From Perilla frutescens (lineage: Eukaryota > Streptophyta > Magnoliopsida > Lamiales > Lamiaceae), in the NCBI GenBank assembly GCA_026008535.1, contig BRKX01000003.1:26774001-26838000 (forward strand): 64,000 bases of DNA, read 5' to 3'. The notes below the pieces were generated by a model. That model was not told the origin of the DNA, did no database searches, and worked only from the letters and a program-made list of their open reading frames with translations. Below are positions 11,467-23,740 of the stretch, one piece after another. The translations under genes were made by a program, and so were the position numbers. Position 1 is the stretch's first letter; each line of letters starts with the position of its first letter.

Positions 11467-11633
11467 TATACCGTCATACCGTACCATGGTATATGCCGAA
11501 GTGAAGGTATATACCGATGTGCAGGTATATACCGTCATACCGTACCACGGTATATGCTGAATTGAAGGTATATACCGTTATACCGTTATATACCTTCACT
11601 TCGGCATATACCATGGTACGGTATGACGGTATA
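11467..11633. repeat. Perfect 47-bp inverted repeat (hairpin) in the hAT left end
   Basis: Bases 11,467-11,513 are exactly the reverse complement of 11,587-11,633. The 73-bp loop itself holds a third, imperfect copy of the arm. Translations through this palindrome are artefacts. Confidence 0.95.
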
Positions 11634-11799
11634 TATCGGTACATACCGTGCTTCAAATTTAATATATATAATACAATATTTAATAAATTTATCATAAAAA
11701 TTATGTTTTGATATTTAATTTAATACCTAAATTATAACTAAAATTGAATTATTTAAAATTAAATGTAATAAATAATGATCTATTTTTTCGATCAATAAA

Positions 11800-12790
11800 A
11801 TTAAAAGTTAAAATGAATTATAAATAAAATTAAAAATATAATGATGTATACGTAAATTATAAGATGTAAAATTATTTCAATGAAATAAAAGATAAATTAA
11901 ATTATATAATGCATAATAATCTTTTATTCTTCTTGAATTTTTAAAACTAAAAGTTAACAAGAATGATTGAAATGATTAAAAGAAAATGAGATATATTATA
12001 TAAAAATATAATACGTAGTTTGTTCATCGTAAAAGTTCATAAACATATAATATTTAATATAATTTAATAATTAAATTATAACTGAAAATCAAATAATGTG
12101 AAATCACACGTAATAAATAATTATTATATTATTTTAAATTTTTAAAGTATAAGTTATGATGAATGATCTAAACATTTTAAAGAAAATGAGTTATATTATT
12201 CAATAATATAATATTTAGGCCTTAATATGTTTATTATGAAAGTTTTGAAAATTATTAAATTTCAAATAATTTAATACTTAAATTAGAACTACAAATTCAT
12301 CAATTTGAAAACAAATGTTATTGATAAATCTTTTATATTTTTTTAAACTTTAGACTAAAAGTTATGATGAACAGTAAAGAAAAATATACTAAAATGAAAT
12401 ATTATATAAAATATTATAATACTTAGTATGTTCATAATAAAAGTTTAGAAAAATATTATATTTCATATAATTTAATACAAAACTCCTAACTAAAAAATTG
12501 AACAATGTGAAATCAGATGTAATAAATAATAATGTTATATTTTTCTTTATTCTTTAGACTAAAAGTTATGATGAATTATAAAAAAAATTAAAATAAAATG
12601 ATATATGATATAGAATGTTATAATTCCATCATAAACATTTAGTAAAATATTATATTTCATATAATTAATACAAAACTCCTAACTAAAAATTGAACAATAT
12701 GAAATCTAATGTAATAAATATATTCTTATATTCTTCTTTAATTTTTAGACTAAAAATTATGATGAATTATTGAGAAAATTAAAATTAAGT
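11800..12790. repeat. ~200-bp tandem units forming the hAT interior
   Basis: A block ACTAAAAGTTATGATGAA, with variants, recurs near 11,807, 11,946, 12,147, 12,355, 12,558 and 12,749, mostly 190-205 bp apart. It is preceded by AATAAATAAT-type and followed by AAAATGA(G/T)ATAT-type sequence. Degenerate tandem array, roughly five units. Confidence 0.7.
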
Positions 12791-13179
12791 GTAATATTGA
12801 AGTGTATTATTCAATCTATTTATGTTTTTATAAATGAAGTGTATTATTGATTAATGTTTCTTTATGCATGTATTTTCTTAATAAATATTTTTTAGTATAA
12901 CGATAATTTCGATATACCGTGAAATATTGGTATGATACAGACCGAAATATTGATACAATAAGGTATACCGAACTAAGGTACGGTAAGGTATACCGAAATA
13001 AAGGTATGGTAAAGGTATGCATTATATGTCATACCGAACTTAAGGTATACCGAACTAAGGTATACCGGAGGTAAAGGTACGACAACGGTATGATTTTTGT
13101 CATACCGTAAGCTAAGGTAAGGTATAAGGTATGACAAAAAAAGTAAGGTATGCCGTACCTTGACACCCCTAACTGAGAT

Positions 13180-13869
13180 ACTCAAAATATGTTCATGGCA
13201 TTAAGGTCTGCACAGGTGTTATGTTGTCTGTTTCTAATTTTCTTTTCAGAAAATGAATTTGTTGATGTTCAATACAATGCATGATGTTCAAGGTCGGACC
13301 TCAAAGGTAACTAGAAGATTGTTATCTTCAAAAAAAAAAAACTAGAAGATTGTTTAAAGATCACTAGAATGCCCAATGAGTACATACAAAAATTACATCG
13401 TTGTTTAATCATATAACTAGATATATCTAATTTCAAAAAAAAAATAAAAAAATTATCATCTCATTCAACCTCTATGCAATTTACAGAAAAAATAAATCAA
13501 TTTATGTTATGATTGAAAAAATAAAAAGGTGATGTTTAAAAAAAAAAACATGTAAAATTTTTGATTTTAGAGGCAATCATGCCATCACGATCTACCACGT
13601 CAGTTTTAATTTGGGTGAAAATATTACGGATGTTTAATTTATAAAAAAAAAAATCAATTTATGTTAATGTTTAAAACAAAAAAGCGGGTAAATTAAAAGT
13701 AGTGATTTTAGAGGCAATTAACTTCATAAATTTTCCAATTTCATAAATTTATTTGAAATCTCACTTTTTTTAAAGGTAACCAACTGTATATTAAAAATAG
13801 GGATAATTGCACCAAAAATCACGACATTGCACGTTTGATTTTAGACATGACTTTAACATTTTATTAATA
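13180..13869. other. AT-rich intergenic sequence, nothing identified
   Basis: Contains poly-A runs and two copies of TGATTTTAGAGGCAAT (about 13,563 and 13,709). No element boundaries or genes recognised. Confidence 0.5.
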
Positions 13870-14370
13870 TGGTTAATTGTTAAATAAATCACCACATTTA
13901 CACATTTTTGCATATTAGATACCACGTTTAAATCTAGTCAATTACAACACAACGTTTTAATTTATTTGGGATTAAACATCTCCAATTTTTTCGGCAAGTT
14001 AAGTATGACGTATTTGGTCTAAAAACCACATTGGCCACCACATCAACATACACATGTAACAAACGACGTCGATTTTATTAGTTTTCTCAATATATTTTCT
14101 ATTTTAGAAATAAATAATTATATAAAAAATGATTTTTTTCAATAAAAAAGAAGAGAAAGTAACAAAAACGGCATCATTTATTACACGTGTGTGTTGACGT
14201 GGCTGCCAACATGATTTTTAGGTCAAATACGTCATATTTAACTCACCGGAAAAATTGGGGATGTTTACTCCCATGCATATTAAAATGTGGTGTTGTAATT
14301 GGTCACATTTAAACGTGATATTTAATTTGTGAAATGGTGGAAACGTGGTGATTTATTTGGCAATTAATCC
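13870..14370. mobile_element. Mutator-like MITE, 501 bp, ~230-bp TIRs, 9-bp TSD
   Basis: The left arm (13,870 to about 14,100) is the reverse complement, at about 80% by eye, of the right arm (about 14,150-14,370). Shared blocks include AAATAAATCACCAC, CACGTTTAAAT, CCAATTTTT and ATGACGTATTTG. The 9-bp duplication TTATTAATA flanks it exactly (13,861-13,869 and 14,371-14,379). Long TIRs plus a 9-bp TSD are the Mutator superfamily hallmark. No coding sequence. Confidence 0.9.
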
Positions 14371-14622
14371 TTATTAATAACACCAAAAGTTTACATATTT
14401 ATATAATTATAACATTGATTCTAGTGTGGGAAAAAAAATTATGTCGTGGTCAGCTAATCAATCATAAATGCCATCATAAATAATTTGCATTGTGGAAGTA
14501 TACTTGTTTTTTATCTTTAAGACGACAAGATGTGATATGCCATCATTTGTACAGAATGGTTCCTGAGAAAAGAATCTCCCCCAAACTCGACCAAGTGTTT
14601 TAATTACATAAATATGTAAAGT

Positions 14623-14730
14623 ATCCTAGTGGGGATGGTCTAGTGGTGGAGTGAGGTTATTTGGAGACCAAAGGTCACGAGCTTAAATTTCTTCAATACC
14701 ACAGGTCGGGTGTGTGAGTTAAAAAAAAAA
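14623..14730 (+). mobile_element. tRNA-derived SINE, ~108 bp
   Basis: An A box TGGTCTAGTGG at 14,636 is followed 43 bp later by a B-box-like stretch (GAGCTTAAATTTC, in the common plant SINE context GGTCACGAG). A poly-A tail follows at 14,720-14,733. The flanks carry a 13-bp target duplication with one mismatch, AAATATGT(A/G)AAGT (14,610-14,622 and 14,731-14,743). Short body, Pol III boxes, A tail and a longish TSD together make a SINE. Confidence 0.82.
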
Positions 14731-14744
14731 AAATATGTGAAGTT

Positions 14745-16135
14745 CAATTTGACATTTTTGATAATATTTAAAAATCATATTTAAAACTAAAAATTGATAA
14801 AAGATTGTGATTTTAGATATAATTAACCAATAAAATTACGAAAAATTCAATGAAATAGTTTTCAAACAACGTGCTAGGAAAATCAGACATTCACTTATCA
14901 ACATTAGCTGCAAACTTAGGTAAAGCATGGGAGGCTTGATCGTGAAAGATTAATCGCGATACATATGATATAAATCTTTGCCTAATTAAGTCTTGTCTTG
15001 TTAAGATCAAGTCAAAAGTTGCACTTCTCAGAGGTAAAAATTTTAAAAAATTGATGATCCGTATCATAATCCTTAATTATTACAATATTTATGTTGGGTT
15101 AATAATTTTTATATTATCATAATCTTTTCATAGTTTTATTTATTTTCAAACAATGTTTTAATTTTTATAATAATACTAAAAAAACTTTCAACCTTTTGTA
15201 TTTTTCACATAATTTTTAATTTTTCCAATAATATCAATAATTTTTCAAAATTTTTGATTTTTCACATAACGTTTTACCTTTTTTTGTTTCTTTTTTTTTT
15301 TTTGCAATTAAATCATCCGATAAAAACTTATATAATGGTTTTTTTTTTTTTTTTTTTAACAAATGTGTGTATGATGTGTGCATAACACATAATAGGTTTA
15401 AACAATGTCGCTTGATGCAATGGAGGTGGACGGAATGCCGACGACATTTGAAACACAATTGTCAAATTGAGAGGAATCGTGAATTTTTTATTTTGTTCAT
15501 CGAAATTTTAAGAGGAATCAGAACCATATTCAAATTGCTGTTTATCGTTTTATTATTTATTTTGTACACGTCATACACGTGTGTGTAAACAAAATTAGGC
15601 CACATCAGATAAGTTATCATTAGATGGCTTAATTATAAAAAAAAGGTAAAGTTTTGCTGTTATTGCAAAAATTAAGTGTTATGTGAAAATCCAAAAACCT
15701 TGAAAATATTTTGTATCTACATGGTTTAATTCTTGGCGCTAGGGAATAACAAGATTTGACCGATCATGTTGGTAATCATAATAATGTTCATAATAATTGT
15801 AAATTGGCATGACAAGATTTGATGAATCAAGGCCAGCACATTGAAGTGTCTCTTTCTAAAGTGTTAAATTAATCTAAGATTGATTATCATTGTAGATTGA
15901 ATGCATCAATTGTTTGTATGTGCTATTTCATTATGCAAGGGTCAACTTTTCGAGGAAATGATGAGCCGTAAGAATTCCTAAATCAAGGAAACTTTATTTA
16001 TCTTTTCAAAGTTATTGTTTCTTGCAATGAAGAAATACATAACGTTGAACTCAAAAATGCATCTGACAACCTCAAACTTACATCTACAAATATTTAGAAA
16101 GATATTATTGTTAGTGCCACAATAATGCACTAAGT
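14745..16135. other. Intergenic sequence with homopolymer tracts
   Basis: Holds poly-T tracts (15,280-15,303; 15,340-15,357) and a weak inverted repeat of about 24 bp at 15,363 and 15,570 (GTGTGTATGATGTGTGCA against GTGTATGACGTGTACA) that might bound a ~235-bp MITE. No gene recognised. Confidence 0.4.
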
Positions 16136-16138
16136 ATT

Positions 16139-17046
16139 TGTGTTGTTGTATTGGCGAGATATGCTCGACAATGTGTGTCTGGGTATGTCCCAAGAAGTCT
16201 TGTATTCCGCTGTGCAAGAAAAGAAGAACAGTTGGTGAACTGTTCCAGATTATGTTCCAGACAGAACCAGGGACACTCTATTTATGGCAGTTTCCATGTT
16301 GGAAAGATCTTGCGCCGAACCAGTTTGGAAGGTCAAGATAGATTCATTTTACTGCCTTGTGGTGTAGATTCCGTGCTGAATTAACCCTACTACACATGGA
16401 AAGCATCTACACACATCTACAAGATCACAAACCATCAATTCTCTTACCATGTTGGCGGCGGAAGGAGATCGACGCCAAGGTTGAAGAGTCGTCTATATGA
16501 AGGCCGAATTGAGGAGCAATCGGTACCACTCATATTTTGTTTAGATTCTCTTGATAGATAATTTGAGAGTCAGTTTGTTTGTGGTCATTGTAATTAGTAG
16601 TTGTTCATTAAACAGTTCAACGTGATAGACTAGTTTTGAGTGTTTTCGAGTGAAACACGCGAGGGGATTTTTATATCCGTTTTGTACGCAATCTCGGGAG
16701 AGATTGTAAGTTGAAGTCGTGAGTAGTTAGAGAGAGTCTAGTGTCACAGTTATAAGGGGATCTTACAGCTTTCGGCTAGCGAAAGAGTTCGTGGAGAAGA
16801 ACGGGCGACATAAGGCGGGAGACTTGTATGTGTAAGAACCCTAATACACTCTTCGAAGGAGTAACAGTCGAAACTTCAAGTTTGGGAGCAATCCCCCAGA
16901 GTAGGTTGTTTGAACCGAACTGGGTTACCATCTCATGCGTTTTTACTGCTTTATTCTTTTATGTTCTTGCATCTGTCTCACACATATCATAGAACAGAAT
17001 TTAAGCGGATAACTAAAACACGCATAACACGGATTATCGTTTTTCA
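16139..17046 (+). mobile_element. Probable 5' LTR of a decayed Ty1/copia element (plus strand)
   Basis: This non-coding stretch directly precedes a primer-binding-like site (TTAGCACCAAAGCGGG near 17,048, a variant of the TTGG(C/T)A(C/T)CAGAGC initiator-Met PBS) and then a copia gag. Its right edge TTTTTCA would be the LTR end. The left edge, placed at TGTTGTTGTATTGG, is a guess. No second LTR was found. Confidence 0.5.
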
Positions 17047-17125
17047 ATTAGCACCAAAGCGGGTTGCCTATATTCAGGGTTGATCTTGGGGTATTAATCC
17101 GTGTATTTTGTGTTGTTTTGCCGAG

Positions 17126-17475
17126 ATGAATTCGATGAAAGAAGGAGCCTCGACGGTGCGACCTTCGCTCCTTGATGACAACAACTATGCCTATTGAAAA
17201 GCTAGAATGACGGCTTTCATTCGCTCAATTGATGAGCGTGCCTGAAAGATGGTGACTGAAGGGTGGAAGCCTCCCACAAAGACAGATGATAGAGGCAAAT
17301 CTGTGATGAAGCCTGAAGAAGAATGGGGGGATGCTGAGTATCAGATCATGGGGCTAAATGCTAAAGCCACGAATGCCATCTTCTCTACTGTTGACATGAA
17401 TCTCTTCAAGCTGATCTCGACCTGTGACAAGACCAAGGATGCGTGGGATATCCTGCAGACCACGTTCGAAGTGTT
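17126..17475 (+). pseudogene. Copia gag N-terminus, broken by two stops and truncated
   Basis: Translation from 17,126 gives MNSMKEGASTVRPSLLDDNN, then AYW and a stop, then KARMTAFIRSIDERA and a second stop, then KMVTEGWKPPTKTD continuing to DKTKDAWDILQTTFE. This is the UBN2-type gag of Ty1/copia. Both stops are TGA where copia gag has Trp, so they look like G-to-A changes of TGG. Similarity ends abruptly near 17,472, where the minus-strand copia LTR region begins, suggesting truncation by that insertion. PR, IN and RT are absent. Confidence 0.85.
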
Positions 17476-18911
17476 GGCGTTTTCTCGAATTGTACCCCAC
17501 ATGATCTATTTGGATGCCATTAATTCTAACTTATGTAAATCATAATTTTATGTGTGACATTAATTATTCTATGTTGAATTAACATGCAAGTTTCAATTTC
17601 GAATCTATTGCAGCGGAATAAAATAGAATCTATCGAAATCGGTACTTACAAACTTTGTCGGGTTGGTCACAGGATTAAAGATCTAGTCCCGTTGTTGATG
17701 GAGAACACATGATCATGATGAATCTTCATGGTGTTCGAAACACACAACTCCAATATTCTACGACCTTGTTTAGATGCAGGGTAGGCTGCAGACTATTAAA
17801 CGGTTGTAGAAACTCTAGGAATCAAGAGAGCACTTAAAGGGGCTGTATTAGAGTGTATTTTTTCTTATTAATTTCGTGGCCCCCCTCCCTTATTATAGGG
17901 GATGGGATGAAAATTAACTCTCCAAACCCTATTGGGCTTGGGCCTCCAACTCTTGTTCCATTCCCAGTCCACTTAGGTCATATTGGGCTACAACAGGGAT
18001 CTAGAAGAATATTAAATTGGCCTACTAATTTATTTAATTTCTAATATCCAATAAACTTAGGATATAATTAAATAAATTAAGTATTATTTTTATTCCACTA
18101 AAGAAATAATACTGACCTACCAATTTAATACATATTTACGAATATGCTTTCTTCTTTAGTTCAGCCATTCCCCATGTTTAAGATATAATGTCCATTAATT
18201 AATTATGTAAGCTTCTGACAACTATAATTAATTAATATCTTGTTCCTTGAGTAGTACCGCACGATTTCCGTATCATGTAAAGAATAAATTAATATTCTGC
18301 CTGCAGGGCTTCCCATGATCTACGTGCCTCCTCAAGAGGACATCATCAACCTGGCGCACCAGGACACGGTGCTCATGCATATTGCACGACACATCATGTA
18401 TGCACTGTTATTACCCAAGATATCGAGTTTATTGACCCACGAAAGAATCTCACCCATTGATAAGTCAAAGTAACAAACAATGCACACATATGCTCATCAA
18501 TAAAACATGAGTTCAGAACCCGAACTCTGTGGATCTTTATTCTCTCACTTAAGGTCAGAATAGAGAACAATATCCTATCGTGATCCTCCTCAATACACAA
18601 GCCAGTGTACTAGAATAATCAGTTAGTCAAGATAAACTAACTATCAGATTATTCTACGGTGTATCGATGGTGGGTTCAGGACCATCTAAGCCGTGAGCCT
18701 TTTAATACATTGCAAGGAATCCAATGATATGATCTCTACCATGTGTTGACCCACACCATATCATCTACAATGCAAGTATATGGAACCATGCATATAAATA
18801 TATAACAATAAATATATACACAAACAGTGAATGCAATTATTATTCAATCTATATTATCTTAATATTGTTTATTGTATACAAAGACAAGCTTTCCAGTATA
18901 CAAAACCAACA
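17476..18911 (-). mobile_element. 3' LTR of a second decayed copia element (minus strand)
   Basis: On the minus strand the LTR starts TGTTGGTTTTG at 18,911, directly after the polypurine tract AAGTGGGAGAT (18,912-18,922). That PPT+TGTTGG junction is typical of plant copia. The LTR end lies somewhere between 17,472 and 17,575. A matching 5' LTR could not be found to the right, so the element is incomplete or too diverged. Confidence 0.7.
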
Positions 18912-21900
18912 ATCTCCCACTTATACTCGAAGCATGTCTTTCAAGTATAAACAACACACTGGCTAACTCTCCAACATAACATAAACTCAAAAACGGCCCC
19001 GGGTCTGTATCAACTCCCATTATCTCCACTTGACCATTGAAGGTCTGAGCTTGGAAGGCTCGTGAATGGGACAACCATTTTTGTCTTCCAATGCAATCTT
19101 GACCACTGCCACATCTTCCTCCCTTATATTTTGTATAAGGTGGTACTATAATCCTATGTGTTAATTGCCCCATGGACTCTGGATTCCTTTTTAAATTTGT
19201 TACTGCACTGGAGTTATCACAGTGTGTCATGATACTCCTAAGGCAAATCAGGAACCACGCCCGAGTCCAGCAAGAAGCTATGGAGTCGCACAATCTTTCG
19301 TAGCCTCAGAGCCAGCCACATACTCGACTTTCATGGTGGAGTTAGCATGCATTTCTGCCTTACTCCTCCATGCCACGACTCCTCTTCTCAATTTAAACAC
19401 ATATGCCGAGGAAGATTTACTCTAATCCTTTTTATCGGTTCCGGAAAAACTAAACTCGTATAACCCAAGGCAATTAGACTGTCCGAGTGGTAAACAAGCA
19501 TACTATCTCAAGTTCTCTTGAGAATGATTTTTGCCACAGTCCATTGTCCTTAATTAGGGTTAAAACGACATCTTCCCACTATGCTACTGCATAGCAGATA
19601 TAGGCCTGGTGCATAGCATAACATACATGAGTCTTCCTTTTGCAGAAGCATAAGGAATCTCATTTTTCACATATATCTCATTATGTGTTTGGGTAGCACA
19701 TTTCCTTGAGTAGATGTATTCCATGCTCGAAAGGTATAAAACCTTTCTTGGAATTTTTATGTTGAATCTAGCTAGCACGTTTTCGATATAAACAACCTGG
19801 AATGAATACATCAACCCAAATCCTTCATATCGAAATGCCTGGACAACCACACCCATATGTTTAATAACTCCTTCTCATTATTACCCAATAAGCAAGTTGT
19901 TATTTAATATATGGTACTAGGATAACCACCATGTTTCTATCACGCCTCTTGTACACACAGCCTTTATCCGATTTCTCCACGAATCCATGCGACTGGATAA
20001 CTTCATTAGATCGGATATTCCAAGATCTTGATGCTTACTTAAATCCATGAATGGACCTCTGAGCTAGCACACTAAGTGCTATTGGCCTTTAGCAATGAAT
20101 CCCTTTGCTTGTCGCATATAGATATTATCCTCAAGAATTCCGTTCAGAAAAAATTGTCTTGACATCTATTTGCCAAACAAATAAGTTAAAATGAGTAGCA
20201 ACAGACAAGAGATTCCAGATCTAACAATCCGTTGGATTCTCTCTTTCTTTTTGTAGATCCACTTTCACCAAATGAGTTTTACCCCCATTTAGTGGTTCTA
20301 CAAGCTCCCACTATCATGGTGATCTATAGATCTCATTTCAGATTCCATTGCAGTTTTCCAAGGAACCGCATCCTTATCTTGAACCACTCCATCATAGTTT
20401 CTGGGATCCAATTCATTTAGTCTTTCCAGAAAATCAGAAGATTCTTCTAGACTAAAGAATCTATTAGGTTGGTGTACAACCCTCCCACTGCGATGAAGAA
20501 TTTTCTGTACCTTCATGACACACTGTGCAGTATTAGGTAGTACATCTTCTTGTACACTTTGGTGTAGGATACGAATGTCCCTTCCTCAAACCATTAAGAA
20601 CGATCTTGACCTTAACGTTGTGACTTATTATATAGTCTTCTTCTAAGAATCGGACATTAGTGCTTACAATGTCCTTCTGATTCTTAGGAGCATAAAATAA
20701 ACCACTTTTCATTTATCTGGGATATCCAACAGACAATCGTCGTTTCTAGAACATATCCGCAAAATTAAATAAACAACTTTGAATAGCTCATCATCGATCT
20801 AACCATTTCCAATAACATTCAATTTCTTCGCACCACTACGTCATTCTACTGTTTGAATAGCAGACGTAGTTAACCGGGATGCAATCCCATTCTCAGCCAA
20901 GTGATCCCTAAAGTCGCCTAAGAGGTACTTGTCACTAAGGCCACATAAGCAGAGTGAATTAAACCTAATAACTTCTTTGAATCTATTCCTTTAACCTTGA
21001 AGGACACTTGGTCATCTTACCTTCTTAGCAGGATTTGCACAAAGAAACGATTCTAGGACCAGTGAGACCAATAGACCATCGTTTATCAAACTTTGAATCC
21101 ACTTAAGAATAATATATCCAATCTTAGATGCCAAAGATAGGTTTGATTCCTTTGCGAAGATTCTTTCCTTTTATTGAGGTTGATCAATGCATTCAATAGT
21201 TATTTTGTAGTGTTAAGTATGGATTTTAGTGTATTTAAAGATGTCCATCCAATGTGCCAGAATAGATAAAATGTTTCCCAACCATGATAACATTATCAAA
21301 AGTAACAATTATCAATAGTTATTTTGTAGTGTTAATCATGGATTTTAGTGTATTTAAAGATGTCCATCCAATGTGCCAGAATAGATAAAATGTTTCCCAA
21401 CCATGATAACATTATCAAAAGTAACAAGATATCAATTCATAAAACCAACTTAGAAACAGAAACCAAGTTTCTAAAGTCTAGCACATATAGACAATCCTTT
21501 TAAAGACCAAAATCTATCACCATTGAAAGGTATGTCTATGTCTCCCACTGCAATAGCTGCCATTTTACCATAGCATTGCACATGTACATAGTGATCTCAT
21601 CTTTACTCAAACGAGTGAGAGATACCTTTCCTTTTGAGAGGACACTCAGACTTATAATGTCTTGGTTGATTGTACTTGAAGCACATATCCTTTGAACTTA
21701 AAGTCCTTTTGAGGTAACTATGTCATTTTCTTCATTGCCCTACACGCTTCCTTTGTTTGACATGCATTCCTCTTCTTATCCGAAGATGCATTTCTCTCAG
21801 CCATTTGCGCTTCTGTGATACTTTTCACTAGCATCTCAGTTGTCTGAAGATCAACAAGCATTTCTGATAAAGTGATATAATTCTTTATCATGCTAAAATT

Positions 21901-22335
21901 CAAAAAGAACTATTTAAGCTTCAGGGACATACTATTAAACACCAATTCGATTAAGACTCGGTATCTTGTTCACCATCCAGGGTTTCAATCTCTGATAAGT
22001 AGCTTATCATCCGGAGAACGTGATCCCTTACAGGAATGGAATCGACTATCTTGGTGCTTATTAGATTTTTCATGGTAATGCATTTTATTGTGTAATTTTG
22101 ATGTCCGAAGAGTTTCTTGAGATTACACCATAAGATGAGATTACACCATAAGAGGTTCTCACTATTTCATCAGAATTCGCAACTGGTTTTTCATGACATT
22201 CCTCATCAAGTATAATTAAATCTTCAGCCGTTTAAGACAATATTTTAAGTTCCGAATCCAGTATTTAGTAATTCACCGATATTAAACTTTTGAGAATAGA
22301 AGACAAGTTGGAGAGTGCCATGATAATATAGAATA
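18912..22335 (-). pseudogene. Decayed copia gag-pol (minus strand)
   Basis: Remnants appear in the expected order for a minus-strand copia. RNase H is near 19,050-19,240 (CDNSSAV, then a KYKGGR-like strand). The RT C-terminus is at 19,584-19,856 (IPYASAKGRLMYVMLCTRP). The RT N-terminus is at 20,298-20,516 (RSGRVVHQPNRF, then VPWKTAMESEM). Gag fragments are at 21,718-21,903 (LSEMLVDLQTTEM), and a gag start near 22,320 (MALSNLSSILKSL) is followed by a frame full of stops. Many frameshifts and stops make it non-functional. Integrase is not clearly recognisable. Confidence 0.8.
21193..21429. repeat. Tandem duplication of ~119 bp in the old copia pol
   Basis: The block starting TCAATAGTTATTTTGTAGTG and ending AAAAGTAACAA occurs at 21,193-21,311 and again at 21,312-21,429 with only two or three differences. 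It is much less diverged than the surrounding pseudogene, so it is a recent duplication. Confidence 0.92.
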
Positions 22336-23740
22336 TCAGAAAAGTAACATGCAGTACAGTCACACCATTTAGGATACTAAACATATAATTGAAATCCTCA
22401 AAAAGAATTATATGCATATCCACCGATATTTTAAAAATATTTCTTATAAGCCATGTTAGTGTGGACGTTTATAAAATTCATTTTTAAACAGGTTATTAAC
22501 CTTTAATTTACCTCCAGTCAAGTTTCCTTATGACAGGTAAATTAATAGTCGGAAAACATTCCCAGTCATGTAATCTTCTAATTAATAAGCCACGTTAGTG
22601 TGGACGTTTATTAATAAATTACACCTAAGTGTGAACACCATCATCTTCACCCCAAGGGCAGTGGTTCGAACTCATTGCTCCAGTTGGAGGAGTCAATTTA
22701 TTCTAACAGTGTCCTATAGTTATCTATTACGATGTTTAATTTCTAGAGAGTCCAGTGATATGACACATCCGTTAGGGAGGATGACCTATTGTCAACGCGC
22801 ATGCTCATCACTTCTCAATTAAACCAGATTAATGGAGACCGATTGAGATTTCTATATACTTTGGTATGAATCTCTCCCACTCAGTTATTTATACTTGAGG
22901 TTTTCATTTTTATCCCATTAGCATGCAAGATTATCACATAAAATGATAAACATCCATGACATGCAAATAACAACATAATAAGCATAATAATTTAAACCAA
23001 CTATCATGACATATTTCTCATGTTGTATTCATGAGATAATCTTGGAAAATCAGCTCCGGAAATCTAGACGTCATCGGCGCCACCACCAAGCGTCTCGCCA
23101 AAACCCTAATGCTGATTTAGGGTTTCGGGACATGTCCGGAATTTCGTCCTTCCTTGATTGGGGCTGCTTCACTTTCCTTTCTTGAGAAGAATCCCTTTCC
23201 TTATCTAATTCTATAAGGATTTCTATTCCTAATTTAAATCTTATCCTATCACATTTGAATAAATTCAAAGATATCAATTACCTTATCCAAATCCACTAGG
23301 ATAAAGTAATCATTATCTTAAATATTCAATTTCCATATGATAAAGATTTTAATTATGGAAAATCCTAATATGTCTAGAATAATAAAGTAATAAAAAGATA
23401 CAACTCAAGACACATGGAATTTCAAAAATTCCATCCAAATACTCTAACATTTATTTTTCCTATTACATTAAACCAACGTAATAAAATAAATGCTAGTTTA
23501 ATCCATGGATTTTCTCATGGATAAAAACCTCGTAGCCAAACCGGCATACGACCATCAACAACCATTCATTCAACATAAATTAAATCATCACATCACATAA
23601 ATTAAAAAGCCATGATAGTTGGTATCACCTGCAAATAAAAACCGTCTACATACAACAACTATCAAATTTTAAGTGATAAATATAAAATTGCATATGATAT
23701 CCATACATGATCATTTTCGAAAATTATCTTCAATTTAAAA
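22336..23740. other. Repeat-derived sequence upstream of the minus-strand copia gag
   Basis: Probably the untranslated leader and/or further LTR material. A ~20-bp block AAGCCA(T/C)GTTAGTGTGGACG occurs at 22,448 and 22,589, and a 16-bp GAGATTACACCATAAG is duplicated at 22,120-22,150. No coding sequence recognised and no LTR boundary could be fixed. Confidence 0.4.

Larger units (their letters stand above)
11296..13171. mobile_element. Non-autonomous hAT element, 1,876 bp, with 8-bp TSD
   Basis: The ends are TAGGGTTGGCAA and, read inward from the right, TAGGGGTGTCAA, the hAT TIR form. The exact 8-bp duplication ACTGAGAT flanks it (11,288-11,295 and 13,172-13,179). Both subterminal regions are packed with GGTATACCG / CGGTAT motifs in both orientations, like the subterminal transposase-binding repeats of Ac/Ds elements. 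The interior (about 11,800-12,800) is AT-rich and made of ~200-bp tandem units. No transposase reading frame, so it would need a transposase in trans. Confidence 0.92.

Noticed and set aside
11474..11711. Overlapping ORFs with repeated Tyr/Val/Ile-rich residues
   Set aside because: Translations of the GGTATACCG palindrome of the hAT element.
15978..16384. Small ORFs on both strands near 16.1 kb
   Set aside because: Probably LTR sequence of the decayed plus-strand copia; no domain seen.
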